Shown here: one piece after another, positions 23,828-32,042 of the stretch | Numbering within the stretch: position 1 is the stretch's first letter | How the letters are laid out: the number at the start of each line of letters is the position of its first letter | Assembly: GCA_964583615.1 (NCBI GenBank) | Contig: CAZOWM010000036.1 | Location: forward strand, 1-36,278 | Reading direction: 5' to 3' | Source: CAZOWM01 sp964583615 | GTDB lineage: Bacteria; Spirochaetota; B62-G9; DRHN01 | DNA length: 36,278 nt | Made by a program: the position numbers and the translations under genes | Notes under the pieces: generated by a model | The model's database searches: none | Told to the model about the DNA's origin: nothing | The model's input: only the letters and a program-made list of their open reading frames with translations

Positions 23828-25082
23828 TGGCATGCTCTCCGATCTGATTATTTTTTCAAACGGCCCTGGAGAAATATCGACATGGGTTGAACCCGTCATC
23901 GATGAGCTCAGAAAAAATGAGGAGATTTTTCGCCGGTACAGGACAATTCTTATCATCCACCCGTGCCAGTTCGGATCCGGAACAGAACACATCGTCGCGC
24001 GCGGTATTGAGGGAGTCGAACACGTGATACGACCCGCCGAATATATGAGACTTCTATTTACAGGGATCGGAAAGAAGCGGTACAGGTTTCGAAGAAACGG
24101 AATCATACTCTCTCTCGGCGGGGACCTCATGCATCCCGTGCTTTTCAGAATGAGAATCAGGGGGAAACACAGGCTGTATGCCTACACAAACAATCCAGGC
24201 TGGGAGAGGCAGTACGAAAAGATATTCGTCCGCAGCGACTGGGTGAGAAATAAATCAAAAAAACGGGCACGCTTCGGAGACAAACTGATCGTCACAGGAG
24301 ATCTCGTGTTCAGTTCGCTGAAGTCGGGTGGAAATCGGCTCGGTATACGCGATACACTCGGGCTCGCTCCCCATGAGCGCATGCTCGCATTTTTACCCGG
24401 AAGCAGGGCTTTCGAAGTGGCCCACATACTCCCCCTGTTTCTCAAGGTCATCGAAGATATCGCAGAACAATTACAGGAGTACAGACCTTTCATACTCAAG
24501 TCTCCCTACATGCCATATGAGTATATCGAAAAGGCGCTTGCGGGGTGGCGAAACGTTGAGGGGATTACAGGGCTTTCAGGAAAGCTTGTGGAAGGAAAAA
24601 CAAAGAACAGCCGCGCAATCCAAATTCAGAGCGGAAGAGAGGTTTGCATTTTGGAGGGAGGGTTTGAGCAGTGGGCGAAAGGAATCGACTTCGCGGTAAC
24701 TGTCCCGGGAACGAACACTGTTCAGCTTGCATACAGAAGGGTGCCCGCGCTCGTTGTGGCGCCCCTCAACAAACCCGAGCTCATTCCCATTGAGGGGGCA
24801 ACCGGGCTTCTAAAATGGATTCCTTTCGGCACGCGTATTCTTCGGAAAGCGGCGATGAAATATATCGAACGGTTTTGCTTCTCTGCTCTCCCCAATATGT
24901 ATGCAAACAGGGAGATCCTGCCTGAGCTTTTCGGGATCATCACCACAGAAGACGTAACGAAAAAGCTTCACCAGATACTGGCAAACGGGGAGTACCTGCG
25001 GATACGCAAGGAGCTCTCCTTTTTCACCTTTCACACCAACCCCTCCCGCAGAATCATCGAGGAAATCTGGGGTGCCTCCTGA
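23811..25082 (+). CDS. LpxB-like (lipid-A-disaccharide-synthase-related) glycosyltransferase
   Basis: This 423-residue GT-B protein has an N-terminal half with FSNGPGE (15-21), comparable in position to the LpxB AGEASGD. LSLGGDL (100-106) follows, with a C-terminal half containing LPGSRAFEVAHILP (195-208), the characteristic LpxB/MurG-like nucleotide-side motif. Later TVPGTNTVQLAYRRVPALVV matches the LpxB SGTATLE-type region. The motif set is related to LpxB but not the canonical proteobacterial form, so the exact substrate (UDP-diacyl-GlcN or another lipid-linked sugar) is open. The ATG at 23811 overlaps the GT2 gene by 17 bases; the frame extends upstream but only as an overlap. An ATG at 23832 is an alternative. 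It ends the envelope cluster. Confidence 0.75.
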   Translation: MYSRDDGMLSDLIIFSNGPGEISTWVEPVIDELRKNEEIFRRYRTILIIHPCQFGSGTEHIVARGIEGVEHVIRPAEYMRLLFTGIGKKRYRFRRNGIILSLGGDLMHPVLFRMRIRGKHRLYAYTNNPGWERQYEKIFVRSDWVRNKSKKRARFGDKLIVTGDLVFSSLKSGGNRLGIRDTLGLAPHERMLAFLPGSRAFEVAHILPLFLKVIEDIAEQLQEYRPFILKSPYMPYEYIEKALAGWRNVEGITGLSGKLVEGKTKNSRAIQIQSGREVCILEGGFEQWAKGIDFAVTVPGTNTVQLAYRRVPALVVAPLNKPELIPIEGATGLLKWIPFGTRILRKAAMKYIERFCFSALPNMYANREILPELFGIITTEDVTKKLHQILANGEYLRIRKELSFFTFHTNPSRRIIEEIWGAS

Positions 25083-25155
25083 CGCACACCTGGACAGAAT
25101 GATACCTGGGGTGGTACCTATCTCTGTACCATCTACTGACACATGTTTTTTCTAC

Positions 25156-25184
25156 TTGACAAAACATTGAACTTAGTTTAAAAA
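25156..25184 (+). promoter_or_regulatory. promoter of the first sugar ABC operon
   Basis: TTGACA (25156-25161), a 17-base spacer and an A-rich TAAAAA (25179-25184) lie about 50 bases before the binding-protein gene. A short inverted repeat TGGTAC/GTACCA (25112-25131) lies upstream and could be an operator, but it is weak. Confidence 0.5.
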
Positions 25185-25230
25185 GAGAATCAGTTTCGAA
25201 CCAACATTTTTTTATGAGAGGAGAAGAAGA

Positions 25231-26235
25231 ATGAAAAGGTCGAAGTTTTCGTTCGCGGTACTCGTTTTGCTTACCGTATTCTGCATTTCCATACTTCTGC
25301 CGACGGTGGTTTTAGCCAAGGACCCTGACAAACCGGCGAAGGGAATGTACTTTCGTCTGGTAACTCACGGTGGAAATGATCCGTTCTGGGCCGTGTTCCA
25401 GCAGGGCGCGCGCGACGCTGCAAAGGAGCTCGGGTGCAGAGTTGATGTGGATCTCTGCGGGAGCGATCTTCCCCTGCAGCAGAAGCGGTTTCTGGAAGCT
25501 GTTGCGATGATGCCTGACGGAATCGCCCTTGTCATAAACAACAACAAGATGTGGGACAAGCCGGTCGCAGATGCCATCGCCAAAGGCATCAACGTGATCG
25601 GAACAAATAACGATGATGAGGAAGGCTCTGCAGGAAACGCGCGGCTTGCGTACATCGGCCAGAACGAGCGTCGTGCGGGGCTCATGATCGGAAGAGCGGT
25701 GTTTGCAGAGGCGAAGAGGCAGGGAAGGAACATGAGGAACCTGAAAGTCGCGGCTGCAGTGGAAGTTGCGGGTGCAAACTACGGCGTCGTGAGAAGCGGG
25801 GGAATCGCGGACGCAATGAAGGAGTACGGAATTTCGGGAGAAATCGAGATCGTCGATGCGACCCTCGATATGACGACTGCTGAGCAAAGAATTACATCAT
25901 ACATCATCGGACACCCCGATGTTGACTGTATCTTCGGGCTCGGCGGAATCTGCACGGACAGATTGACTCCCTCGCTGAAAAACGCGGGAAAGAAACCGGG
26001 TCAGATCATTGGAGGCGGTTTTGATACCGCACCGAACACGCTCACCGGGATCAAGCAGGGGTACATGATCGCGACAATAGACCAGCAGCAGTACCTGCAG
26101 GGGTATTTTTCCGTGTATGTGCTCTACCTCATGGACAAGTACGGCTTTGCCCCTCAGATAGACACCGGCGGCTACCTCGTCACAAAGGGACAGACAGCGC
26201 TCATTGAAAAGTTCTCCCCGATGAACATCAGATAA
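25231..26235 (+). CDS. periplasmic sugar-binding protein, RbsB-like (CUT2)
   Basis: This 334-residue protein has a signal peptide (cleavage after about residue 29, LPTVVLA-K) and no lipobox Cys. A two-lobed type I periplasmic fold follows: FRLVTHGGNDPFWAVFQQGARDAA, DGIALVINNN, VIGTNNDDEEGS, YIGQNERRAG, GGGFDTAPNTLTGI and ATIDQQQYLQGY. These are RbsB-family positions; such proteins bind pentoses, hexoses, inositol or autoinducer-2. The ligand is not readable. The ribosome-binding site is strong (GAGAGGAGAAGAAG). It heads an operon with two permeases and one ATPase. Confidence 0.93.
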   Translation: MKRSKFSFAVLVLLTVFCISILLPTVVLAKDPDKPAKGMYFRLVTHGGNDPFWAVFQQGARDAAKELGCRVDVDLCGSDLPLQQKRFLEAVAMMPDGIALVINNNKMWDKPVADAIAKGINVIGTNNDDEEGSAGNARLAYIGQNERRAGLMIGRAVFAEAKRQGRNMRNLKVAAAVEVAGANYGVVRSGGIADAMKEYGISGEIEIVDATLDMTTAEQRITSYIIGHPDVDCIFGLGGICTDRLTPSLKNAGKKPGQIIGGGFDTAPNTLTGIKQGYMIATIDQQQYLQGYFSVYVLYLMDKYGFAPQIDTGGYLVTKGQTALIEKFSPMNIR

Positions 26236-26272
26236 GAAAAGGGAAAGGCGGTTCTCTTTTAAACGTAAATCT

Positions 26273-26318
26273 GGCTGGACTTTGTGCGTTCACGTTCACA
26301 AAGTCCAGCCGTTCGTTT
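26273..26318 (+). terminator. stable hairpin between binding-protein and permease genes
   Basis: A perfect 14-bp stem (26273-26286 with 26297-26310) and 10-base loop are followed by GTTCGTTTTAT. In sugar ABC operons such a hairpin commonly stabilises the binding-protein mRNA and lets only some transcripts continue, keeping binding protein in excess. The T run is modest, so partial termination is expected. Confidence 0.75.
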
Positions 26319-26403
26319 TATACCCGTTTGCTGAGCAGGCATTCTCTGCAAAGGGTGCACGTGCCCTGAAAAGATGAGGGAAATACAAAGGAGAAGTGTT
26401 TAC

Positions 26404-27399
26404 GTGGGGAAGGAAACGGAATTAAAAAAGAAGGTGCTTTTTCGATTTTTCAGCTATCCTGTATCGTTCACGATCATCGTTTTTGTCATTCTCCTGATTG
26501 TTTTCGGCATATTTACTGTAAATCGCAGCTTTTTCAAGTATGAAAATCTCACCGCAATGGGGAGGCTCGCTCCGGATCTCGGAATCGTGGCGCTCGGAGT
26601 CGGGACCCTGATGATCGCAGGAGAGTTCGACCTCTCTGTTGCATCCACGATTCCGGTGAGCTCCTTTGTGTTTACGAAGCTCCTCGGCTGGGGGGCGCCA
26701 CTCATCGTGATGCTGTTCGTCACGCTCTTCACAGGTCTGCTCATCGGATTTTTCAACGGCTTTCTCGTTGTGAGAACGAAACTGCCCTCCTTTATTGTAA
26801 CGCTCGGGACAATGCTCTTCTGGAGAGGGCTCGTGTACGCGGCATCACGAATGATGCCCATCGGCATACGCGCCTGGCTCGAACAGGGTTCCTGGATCGA
26901 GCAGCTCTTTATCGGAAAGATCGGCGGTGTTTTTCCCGTCCAGACTCTCTGGTTTTTCTTTTTTGCGATTTTTTTGGGAATGCTCGTGCACTTTCACCGG
27001 TTCGGCAACTGGATCTTTGTCACCGGAGACAATGAAGTCGCTGCCCGGGCGATGGGAATCAACACTGCAATGGTAAAGGTTGTGTGCTACATGATCGTCG
27101 GTGTGCTGTGCAGTTTCATGGGGATGATCCAGAACCTGAGAATCGAATCTTTTGCAGCAAATCAGGGTGTGGGGTACGAGCTGAAGGCGATTGCGTCCGC
27201 GGTTGTCGGTGGAACGTCTCTCATGGGCGGCATCGGAAGCATACCGGGGATATTTCTTGGAACACTCACCATTCAGATCATCGAGAACGGGTTGATTCTC
27301 ATGGGCGCTCCTGCATTCGGTATTTCCGCCTTTATCGGCGCTGCAATTATCCTCTTTGCTGTATTGAACGTGTCCATTTCACGGGTTACAGGCAGGTGA
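26404..27399 (+). CDS. RbsC-like sugar ABC permease, first of two
   Basis: This inner-membrane subunit of the BPD_transp_2 (CUT2) family is about 331 residues long with eight to ten hydrophobic helices. Family motifs include the first periplasmic-side segment GTLMIAGEFDLSVAS, GTMLFWRGLVYA and GDNEVAARAMGINTAMVK (the cytoplasmic ATPase-contact loop). VVGGTSLMGGIGSIPG is near the C-terminus. The chosen GTG has AAGGAG ten bases upstream; an in-frame ATG at 26374 adds ten residues without a ribosome-binding site and is an alternative. Paired with a second, different permease downstream, it may form a heterodimer. Confidence 0.9.
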   Translation: MGKETELKKKVLFRFFSYPVSFTIIVFVILLIVFGIFTVNRSFFKYENLTAMGRLAPDLGIVALGVGTLMIAGEFDLSVASTIPVSSFVFTKLLGWGAPLIVMLFVTLFTGLLIGFFNGFLVVRTKLPSFIVTLGTMLFWRGLVYAASRMMPIGIRAWLEQGSWIEQLFIGKIGGVFPVQTLWFFFFAIFLGMLVHFHRFGNWIFVTGDNEVAARAMGINTAMVKVVCYMIVGVLCSFMGMIQNLRIESFAANQGVGYELKAIASAVVGGTSLMGGIGSIPGIFLGTLTIQIIENGLILMGAPAFGISAFIGAAIILFAVLNVSISRVTGR

Positions 27400-27472
27400 C
27401 TCGAGATATGAGAAACAAGAAGCCCTTCAGGGGTTCAGCACATATTACACATACGATTGTGTGGAGATTGTT

Positions 27473-28270
27473 ATGAGTGACAATAAAGCCAAAGGAAAAA
27501 GCGCTTCTTCTTCTGCGAGAACGGTGCACGATGCTTCGCTCGTACGGATGGTTGATATTCACAAGTGGTTCGGCAAGGTCTGCGCGTTGCGAAACATAGA
27601 TTTCCATGTCAACCATGCGGAAATCGTCGGGCTCGTCGGCGACAACGGTGCGGGCAAGTCCACGCTCATCAAAATTCTCTCAGGGTTTTATACTGCAGAC
27701 AGGGGAGAAATTTATTATGAGGGGAAGAAGGTGGACATCGCCAATCCGAAGGTTGCAAAACAGCTCGGTATCGAGACCGTGTACCAGGAACAGGCGCTCG
27801 CCCCGCACGTGTCCATAGCGAGAAACGTGTTCATGGGAAGGGAGCTGACGAAGATTCTCGGATTCATGGATAGAGGGAGAATGGACGAAGAGAGCATGGG
27901 GGCGATCACGAAGCTGGGACTGAGGATAAAGGACCCGGAGGCCATGGTTGAGGCTCTCTCAGGGGGCCAGAGGCAGGGCGTTGCGATCGCCCGGGTTCTT
28001 CACTTCAAGGCGAAACTCGTCGTCCTCGACGAGCCGACCATCGCACTCTCCGTCAAGGAGTCGCAGCAGGTGCTCGACTTCGTGCAGCAGCTGAAAGCGG
28101 AAGGCATTTCGGTGATCTTTATCACACACAACATATTTCACGTGTTTCAGGCTGCGGAACGTTTTTTCATTCTCTCTCACGGAGAGGCGCTGACTGACGT
28201 TCGAAAAGAGGACACAGACATCGACCACCTCATCGATCTCATCGTGAGCGGAAGAACCGAGATGAAGTAA
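27473..28270 (+). CDS. single-domain sugar ABC ATPase, FrcA-like
   Basis: This 265-residue ATPase powers the CUT2 importer. Walker A is GDNGAGKST (56-64), the signature LSGGQRQGVAIARVL, Walker B LVVLDEPTIAL, and the switch histidine lies in FITHN. Most CUT2 ATPases are tandem two-domain RbsA-type proteins of about 500 residues; this one has one complete domain and no sign of truncation, so it resembles the FrcA type and should dimerise. The ATG at 27473 has GGAG seven bases upstream; a GTG four codons earlier is rejected. It lies between the two permease genes. Confidence 0.93.
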   Translation: MSDNKAKGKSASSSARTVHDASLVRMVDIHKWFGKVCALRNIDFHVNHAEIVGLVGDNGAGKSTLIKILSGFYTADRGEIYYEGKKVDIANPKVAKQLGIETVYQEQALAPHVSIARNVFMGRELTKILGFMDRGRMDEESMGAITKLGLRIKDPEAMVEALSGGQRQGVAIARVLHFKAKLVVLDEPTIALSVKESQQVLDFVQQLKAEGISVIFITHNIFHVFQAAERFFILSHGEALTDVRKEDTDIDHLIDLIVSGRTEMK

Positions 28271-28305
28271 AAAATGAAATCATCAGAACGGGGAAACAAA
28301 GGAAA

Positions 28306-29325
28306 ATGAGTGCACAGGTAATGAGCGGCAATACCGGGCAGGGGAAAAGGGTGCTGAACACGTTTATCAGAATGAGATCCCTCAATGTGTTTATCATATT
28401 TGCCCTGCTTTTCACTGTGTTCACCATTTTTTCTCCCGGGCACCGGTTTAGCAGCAAGGAGAACATGCTCGTGTTTCTCGCTGCCGGGTCGGAGTACAAC
28501 ATCGTTGCGCTCGTTGTGGGAATGCTGATGATCGCAGGGGAGTTTGACCTCTCGGTTGGGAGCATACTGGTGTTTACAAGCTATGTGTTTCTCAGCCTGT
28601 TCAACACGGGGATCAATATTCTCGCAGCACTCATCCTTACTCTCTGTTCGGGTGCCGTTCTGGGCTTCATAAACGGGATTATTACGGTAAAGGCGAAAAT
28701 CCCGTCGTTTATAACGACCCTCGGTGCAATGCTTCTGTGGAGAGGGGTTACCCTCTTCTGGTCTGGAGGAGAGCAGGGAGGGCTCGATTTTACACAGAAC
28801 CCCGTGATTTTCAAGGCGATAAGTGGGGTCGTCGGCGGGCTCATTCCTGCGCAGTTCATATGGTTTGTGGGGATTACGATCGTGATCGCGCTCCTGATAC
28901 ACTACCATAAATTCGGGAACTGGATATTTACCACAGGTGACAATAAGATGGCTGCCCGGGCCATGGGAATCAACACGGACGCAATAAAGATTATCTGCTT
29001 TGTCATAGTCGGTGCGGCGGTGAGCTTTGCTGCGGTGATGCAGATGTTTCGAGCCGCCACATTTTCCGCACGGGCAGGCGACGGTTGGGAGCTCAAGGCG
29101 ATCGCTGCCGCGGTTGTGGGCGGCACTGCGCTCTCCGGAGGCATAGGAAGCATCATCGGGGTATTCTGGGGCGCCATGGTCATTTCCGTCATTGAAAACG
29201 GCCTGATTTTCATGCGGATCGCCTACTGGTGGACCTTCACTGTGTTCGGGGTGATAATCGTGGCGACAGCAATTATCAGCAGGGTCATTGACCAGCGGAG
29301 GGCGATGCTCGGTGCGGATCGCTGA
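28306..29325 (+). CDS. RbsC-like sugar ABC permease, second of two
   Basis: This 339-residue inner-membrane permease is a paralogue of the first permease. It has the same conserved blocks: GMLMIAGEFDLSVGS, GAMLLWRGVTLF, GDNKMAARAMGINTDAIK and VVGGTALSGGIGSIIG. An N-terminal cytoplasmic extension (about 1-25) is hydrophilic. AAAGGAAA directly before the ATG serves as ribosome-binding site. The two permeases with a single ATPase suggest a permease heterodimer with an ATPase homodimer. It ends 81 bases before a convergent regulator gene. Confidence 0.92.
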   Translation: MSAQVMSGNTGQGKRVLNTFIRMRSLNVFIIFALLFTVFTIFSPGHRFSSKENMLVFLAAGSEYNIVALVVGMLMIAGEFDLSVGSILVFTSYVFLSLFNTGINILAALILTLCSGAVLGFINGIITVKAKIPSFITTLGAMLLWRGVTLFWSGGEQGGLDFTQNPVIFKAISGVVGGLIPAQFIWFVGITIVIALLIHYHKFGNWIFTTGDNKMAARAMGINTDAIKIICFVIVGAAVSFAAVMQMFRAATFSARAGDGWELKAIAAAVVGGTALSGGIGSIIGVFWGAMVISVIENGLIFMRIAYWWTFTVFGVIIVATAIISRVIDQRRAMLGADR

Positions 29326-29406
29326 TGAAACCCGCTCTCAAAGATGTATTGTCGCTCCGAATTTCACGCGCAGAAGACATTCCGTAATACAGACCGCTAT
29401 ACTGAT

Positions 29407-30180
29407 TTATGCGGTAATGATTGTGATGTTCATCGATTGAAAAAGTTTTACATATTCCTCGTTGATTCCGGAATCGGTGATAACGGTGTCGATCTCATGA
29501 AGATCGGCGAAATGGGCGTGTTCGATCACCCCGAATTTCGAGGAGTCTGCAAGCACGTATACCTTTTCTGAAGAAGAAATGATTTTTTTTCTTATTGATG
29601 AAGCAAAAAAGCTCCCGCTTGTCAGGCCCGCCTGTTTGTGAATACCGAACGCAGAGATGAATGCTTTTTGAGCCCTGATGCTTTTCAGAACTTCCTCATT
29701 TGTGAAGCTTTCGAACATGTCCATTTCTTTCTGGTAGGAACCCCCGATGAGGATGAGCTGCAACAGCCTTTTCTTGTTCAACATGTGTGCGATTTGGAGA
29801 CCGTAACAGACAGCCCTGATCGGTATGTTTTCAGGGAGGGCCTGTATCAGGTAATAAAGTGTGGATCCTGAATCAAAGATGACCGTCTCGCCGGGTTTTA
29901 TCATGTTCACGGCCTTTTTCGCGATCCTCATTTTCTGTTCCGTTTTCTTGTTGTATTCTTCCTCTATATGGTAATTTAAAAGGTCGTGAATGGATTGAGA
30001 TTCCTGCGCGGAAACCCCCTTTTTTTTTCTTCTTACCAGCCTGAGGTTTTCAAGCAGGCTGAGATCCCTTCTGATCGTTATTTCCGAGACACCGAGTGAT
30101 CGTGCGAGAGAACTGATGGTCACGGTGCCTGATTTTTCGCAGATTTTTACGATCTCATCCAAACGGGTATCTTTTTTCAT
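29407..30180 (-). CDS. DeoR-family transcriptional regulator
   Basis: This 257-residue repressor has a DeoR-type winged helix at the N-terminus (about 5-58, with ISSLARSLGVSEITIRRDLSLLENLRLVRR). A sugar-phosphate-sensing domain follows; the effector loop is FDSGSTLYYLI (about 99-109) and a second site GGSYQKEMDMFESF. DeoR regulators typically bind a phosphorylated sugar that releases them from DNA; GlpR of glycerol metabolism belongs to this family. It is divergent from the second ABC operon and convergent with the first, making it the likely local regulator of one or both. The effector is not known. Confidence 0.92.
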   Translation of the reverse strand: MKKDTRLDEIVKICEKSGTVTISSLARSLGVSEITIRRDLSLLENLRLVRRKKKGVSAQESQSIHDLLNYHIEEEYNKKTEQKMRIAKKAVNMIKPGETVIFDSGSTLYYLIQALPENIPIRAVCYGLQIAHMLNKKRLLQLILIGGSYQKEMDMFESFTNEEVLKSIRAQKAFISAFGIHKQAGLTSGSFFASSIRKKIISSSEKVYVLADSSKFGVIEHAHFADLHEIDTVITDSGINEEYVKLFQSMNITIITA

Positions 30181-30197
30181 CTCTGTTCACTTTTTCC

Positions 30198-30225
30198 TTG
30201 ACATATTATCAGAATAGTATATAAA
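30198..30225 (+). promoter_or_regulatory. promoter of the second ABC operon
   Basis: TTGACA (30198-30203), a 16-base spacer and TATAAA (30220-30225) point toward the binding-protein gene. A reverse-strand TATACT (30216-30221) may serve the regulator, so the two promoters overlap in the divergent region. The predicted leader to the ATG at 30411 is about 180 bases. Confidence 0.55.
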
Positions 30226-30348
30226 TAAAACACAAATATATCACATAATGTAAAATAGTGTTCGTATTTTATCATTAATAGGGTTATTGAGGCAAGCTTT
30301 TTTGCTTTTCCATTTTCATGGGCTGTTACAAAAACCACGCTTTGAATA

Positions 30349-30388
30349 ACGAGGGGAAGAGTTTTTTCCCTCGTGTATTTCAAAATAC
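30349..30388 (+). promoter_or_regulatory. leader hairpin and adjacent palindrome before the GlpV-like gene
   Basis: A perfect 7-bp stem, ACGAGGG (30349-30355) and CCCTCGT (30368-30374), is immediately followed by the palindrome GTATTT-CA-AAATAC (30375-30388), which sits 22 bases before the start codon. Both lie inside the predicted leader. The first contains T6 in its loop and could pause or terminate; the second could be a repressor operator for the DeoR regulator. Confidence 0.45.
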
Positions 30389-30410
30389 TTATGAGAGGAG
30401 GATCAAGAGG

Positions 30411-31874
30411 ATGAATAAGTTTTCGAAAAGAAGTTTTATGGTTGTGCTCATCTTCTGTTTTGTGATTGCTTCCACCATTCCTCTTTTTGCGAAAGGGGAG
30501 AAAGAACCGGGAGCCCCAGAAATCAAGAAACCTATTGAAATGGCGATTCTGGGAATAGGAGGCTGGCTCCCCAGCCGGCTGGGGGTGGATATGTCGCCGC
30601 TCTTTGCTGAGTACGCAAAGGAAAATTACGGCTATGAAGTATCCTTCAGTTTTGCAGAAGCGCCGTTTTCCGCACTCTTTCAAAAAGCGGCCGCATCACT
30701 AGCAACCCGCTCCCAGGAGTACAACCTCATTATCAGCGACAGCCAGTGGCTCGGTGCATTTGCAGAGCCGGGATGGATCGTGAACATCAACGAGCTCATC
30801 GAAAAGAATCCAGAGCTCGACATCGAGTGGTACGACCCTGTTGTGAAGAACACGTATATGGTCTATCCTGACGGCACGGATCAGTTGTGGGGGTTTCCTG
30901 AAGAAGGCGATGTGATCGTGCTCTACGTGAGAAACGACCTGTTCAGCGATCCCGCTGAAAAGCGAGCGTTCAAGACAAAACACGGGTTTAATCTCCCCCA
31001 GACATTTGAGGATTGGGAAAAAATCACCATGACAGATTTCGAGAAGATCGCAAAGTTTTTTACCCGCCCCAATAAAGATCTGTACGGGACTGCGATGCAG
31101 TATCAGAAGGAATATGATTTCATGACCATGTATCTCTATCCCTTCATGTTTTCTCTGGGTGGTGAAATCTGGGATCCGAAAGCGCGGAAAATCTGGGGTG
31201 TCATAAACAACGACGTCAACGCAAAAGCGATGGTGTGGAACAAGCGGATGTTGAACTACCAGCCGCCCGGTGCGATTAACTACGGTATCCCCGAGGAAGT
31301 TGATGCCTTTACCCAGGGCAAGGTTGCAACCGCTTACCAGTGGGCGGCTGTCGGAGGAGTGATGATCACCGAAGAGAACAGAGACGATGTCATCGTTGTA
31401 CCGCCTCCTGCATTTAAACGTGATGACGGTTCCGTCCGGCGAGTCTACTCGGTCGGAGGGCAGCCGTGGGTGATCAACAAGTTCAATGATGAGGAGCATA
31501 TGAAAGTCGCGATCGATTTTCTCAAGTGGTGGTATCTACCCGAGACGCAGCTCGAGTATGCGCGCAGGGGAGGAAACCCCACTGACAAGGCCACTATGAC
31601 CAAATCCGGGTTCGAGGACATTCAGCCGTGGTTCCGGGCGTACAAATATATGCTCCGCACGGACAGGGCGCGGGATTTCTGGCACGAGCCGAAGTACTCG
31701 GAAATGCTTGCCGTACAGCAGGAAGGGTGGACGGCTTTTGCAAGCGGCCAGGTGTCTGATCCGAAAAATACGCTCGACTGGATAGCCTGCGAACAGCAGA
31801 AGATAATGTATGAGGCAGATAGATCCGATATCGCTCCTCCCAATGTGTGCAAGTCCATAACACTCGGGAAGTGA
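30411..31874 (+). CDS. family 1 extracellular binding protein, GlpV-like
   Basis: This 487-residue protein has a signal peptide (about 1-27, ending PLFAKGE) and no lipobox Cys. It is a CUT1-type binding protein. Segments such as QLWGFPEEGDVIVLYVRNDLF, KHGFNLPQTFEDWEKI and LEYARRGGNPT fit the larger family that includes the rhizobial glycerol-binding protein GlpV. The ribosome-binding site is AGGAGG upstream of a second GAGG. Downstream permeases and two unlike ATPases match the GlpVPQST layout, which supports a small polyol or glycerol as substrate by context only. The long upstream frame back to 30318 is rejected. Confidence 0.88.
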   Translation: MNKFSKRSFMVVLIFCFVIASTIPLFAKGEKEPGAPEIKKPIEMAILGIGGWLPSRLGVDMSPLFAEYAKENYGYEVSFSFAEAPFSALFQKAAASLATRSQEYNLIISDSQWLGAFAEPGWIVNINELIEKNPELDIEWYDPVVKNTYMVYPDGTDQLWGFPEEGDVIVLYVRNDLFSDPAEKRAFKTKHGFNLPQTFEDWEKITMTDFEKIAKFFTRPNKDLYGTAMQYQKEYDFMTMYLYPFMFSLGGEIWDPKARKIWGVINNDVNAKAMVWNKRMLNYQPPGAINYGIPEEVDAFTQGKVATAYQWAAVGGVMITEENRDDVIVVPPPAFKRDDGSVRRVYSVGGQPWVINKFNDEEHMKVAIDFLKWWYLPETQLEYARRGGNPTDKATMTKSGFEDIQPWFRAYKYMLRTDRARDFWHEPKYSEMLAVQQEGWTAFASGQVSDPKNTLDWIACEQQKIMYEADRSDIAPPNVCKSITLGK

Positions 31875-31897
31875 CGAAGCGTATAACCGTTTTGATT

Positions 31898-31986
31898 CGG
31901 CCGGTTTGATGAGGCTCAAACGATTCGAAAAATGTTTTGATTATTATATGGAAAAGAGTATAATGATGGCCTGTGTCAACCGGCCG
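31898..31986 (+). promoter_or_regulatory. internal promoter flanked by an inverted repeat
   Basis: TTGATT (31937-31942), 16-base spacer and a perfect TATAAT (31959-31964) lie between the binding-protein and permease genes. A 9-bp inverted repeat, CGGCCGGTT (31898-31906) and AACCGGCCG (31978-31986), has one arm upstream and one just past the predicted start of transcription. This fits repression by DNA looping or by a bound dimer, or a long-range RNA stem in read-through transcripts. Confidence 0.5.
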
Positions 31987-32042
31987 TTTCATTTTGATGA
32001 GATCATGCACACGTCCTTTTACAAAGGCATAGGGGTTTCGAA

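Noticed and set aside
25112..25131. TGGTAC/GTACCA inverted repeat as an operator of the first ABC operon.
   Set aside because: Only six pairs with an 8-base loop and about 25 bases upstream of the -35; too weak alone to list as a feature.
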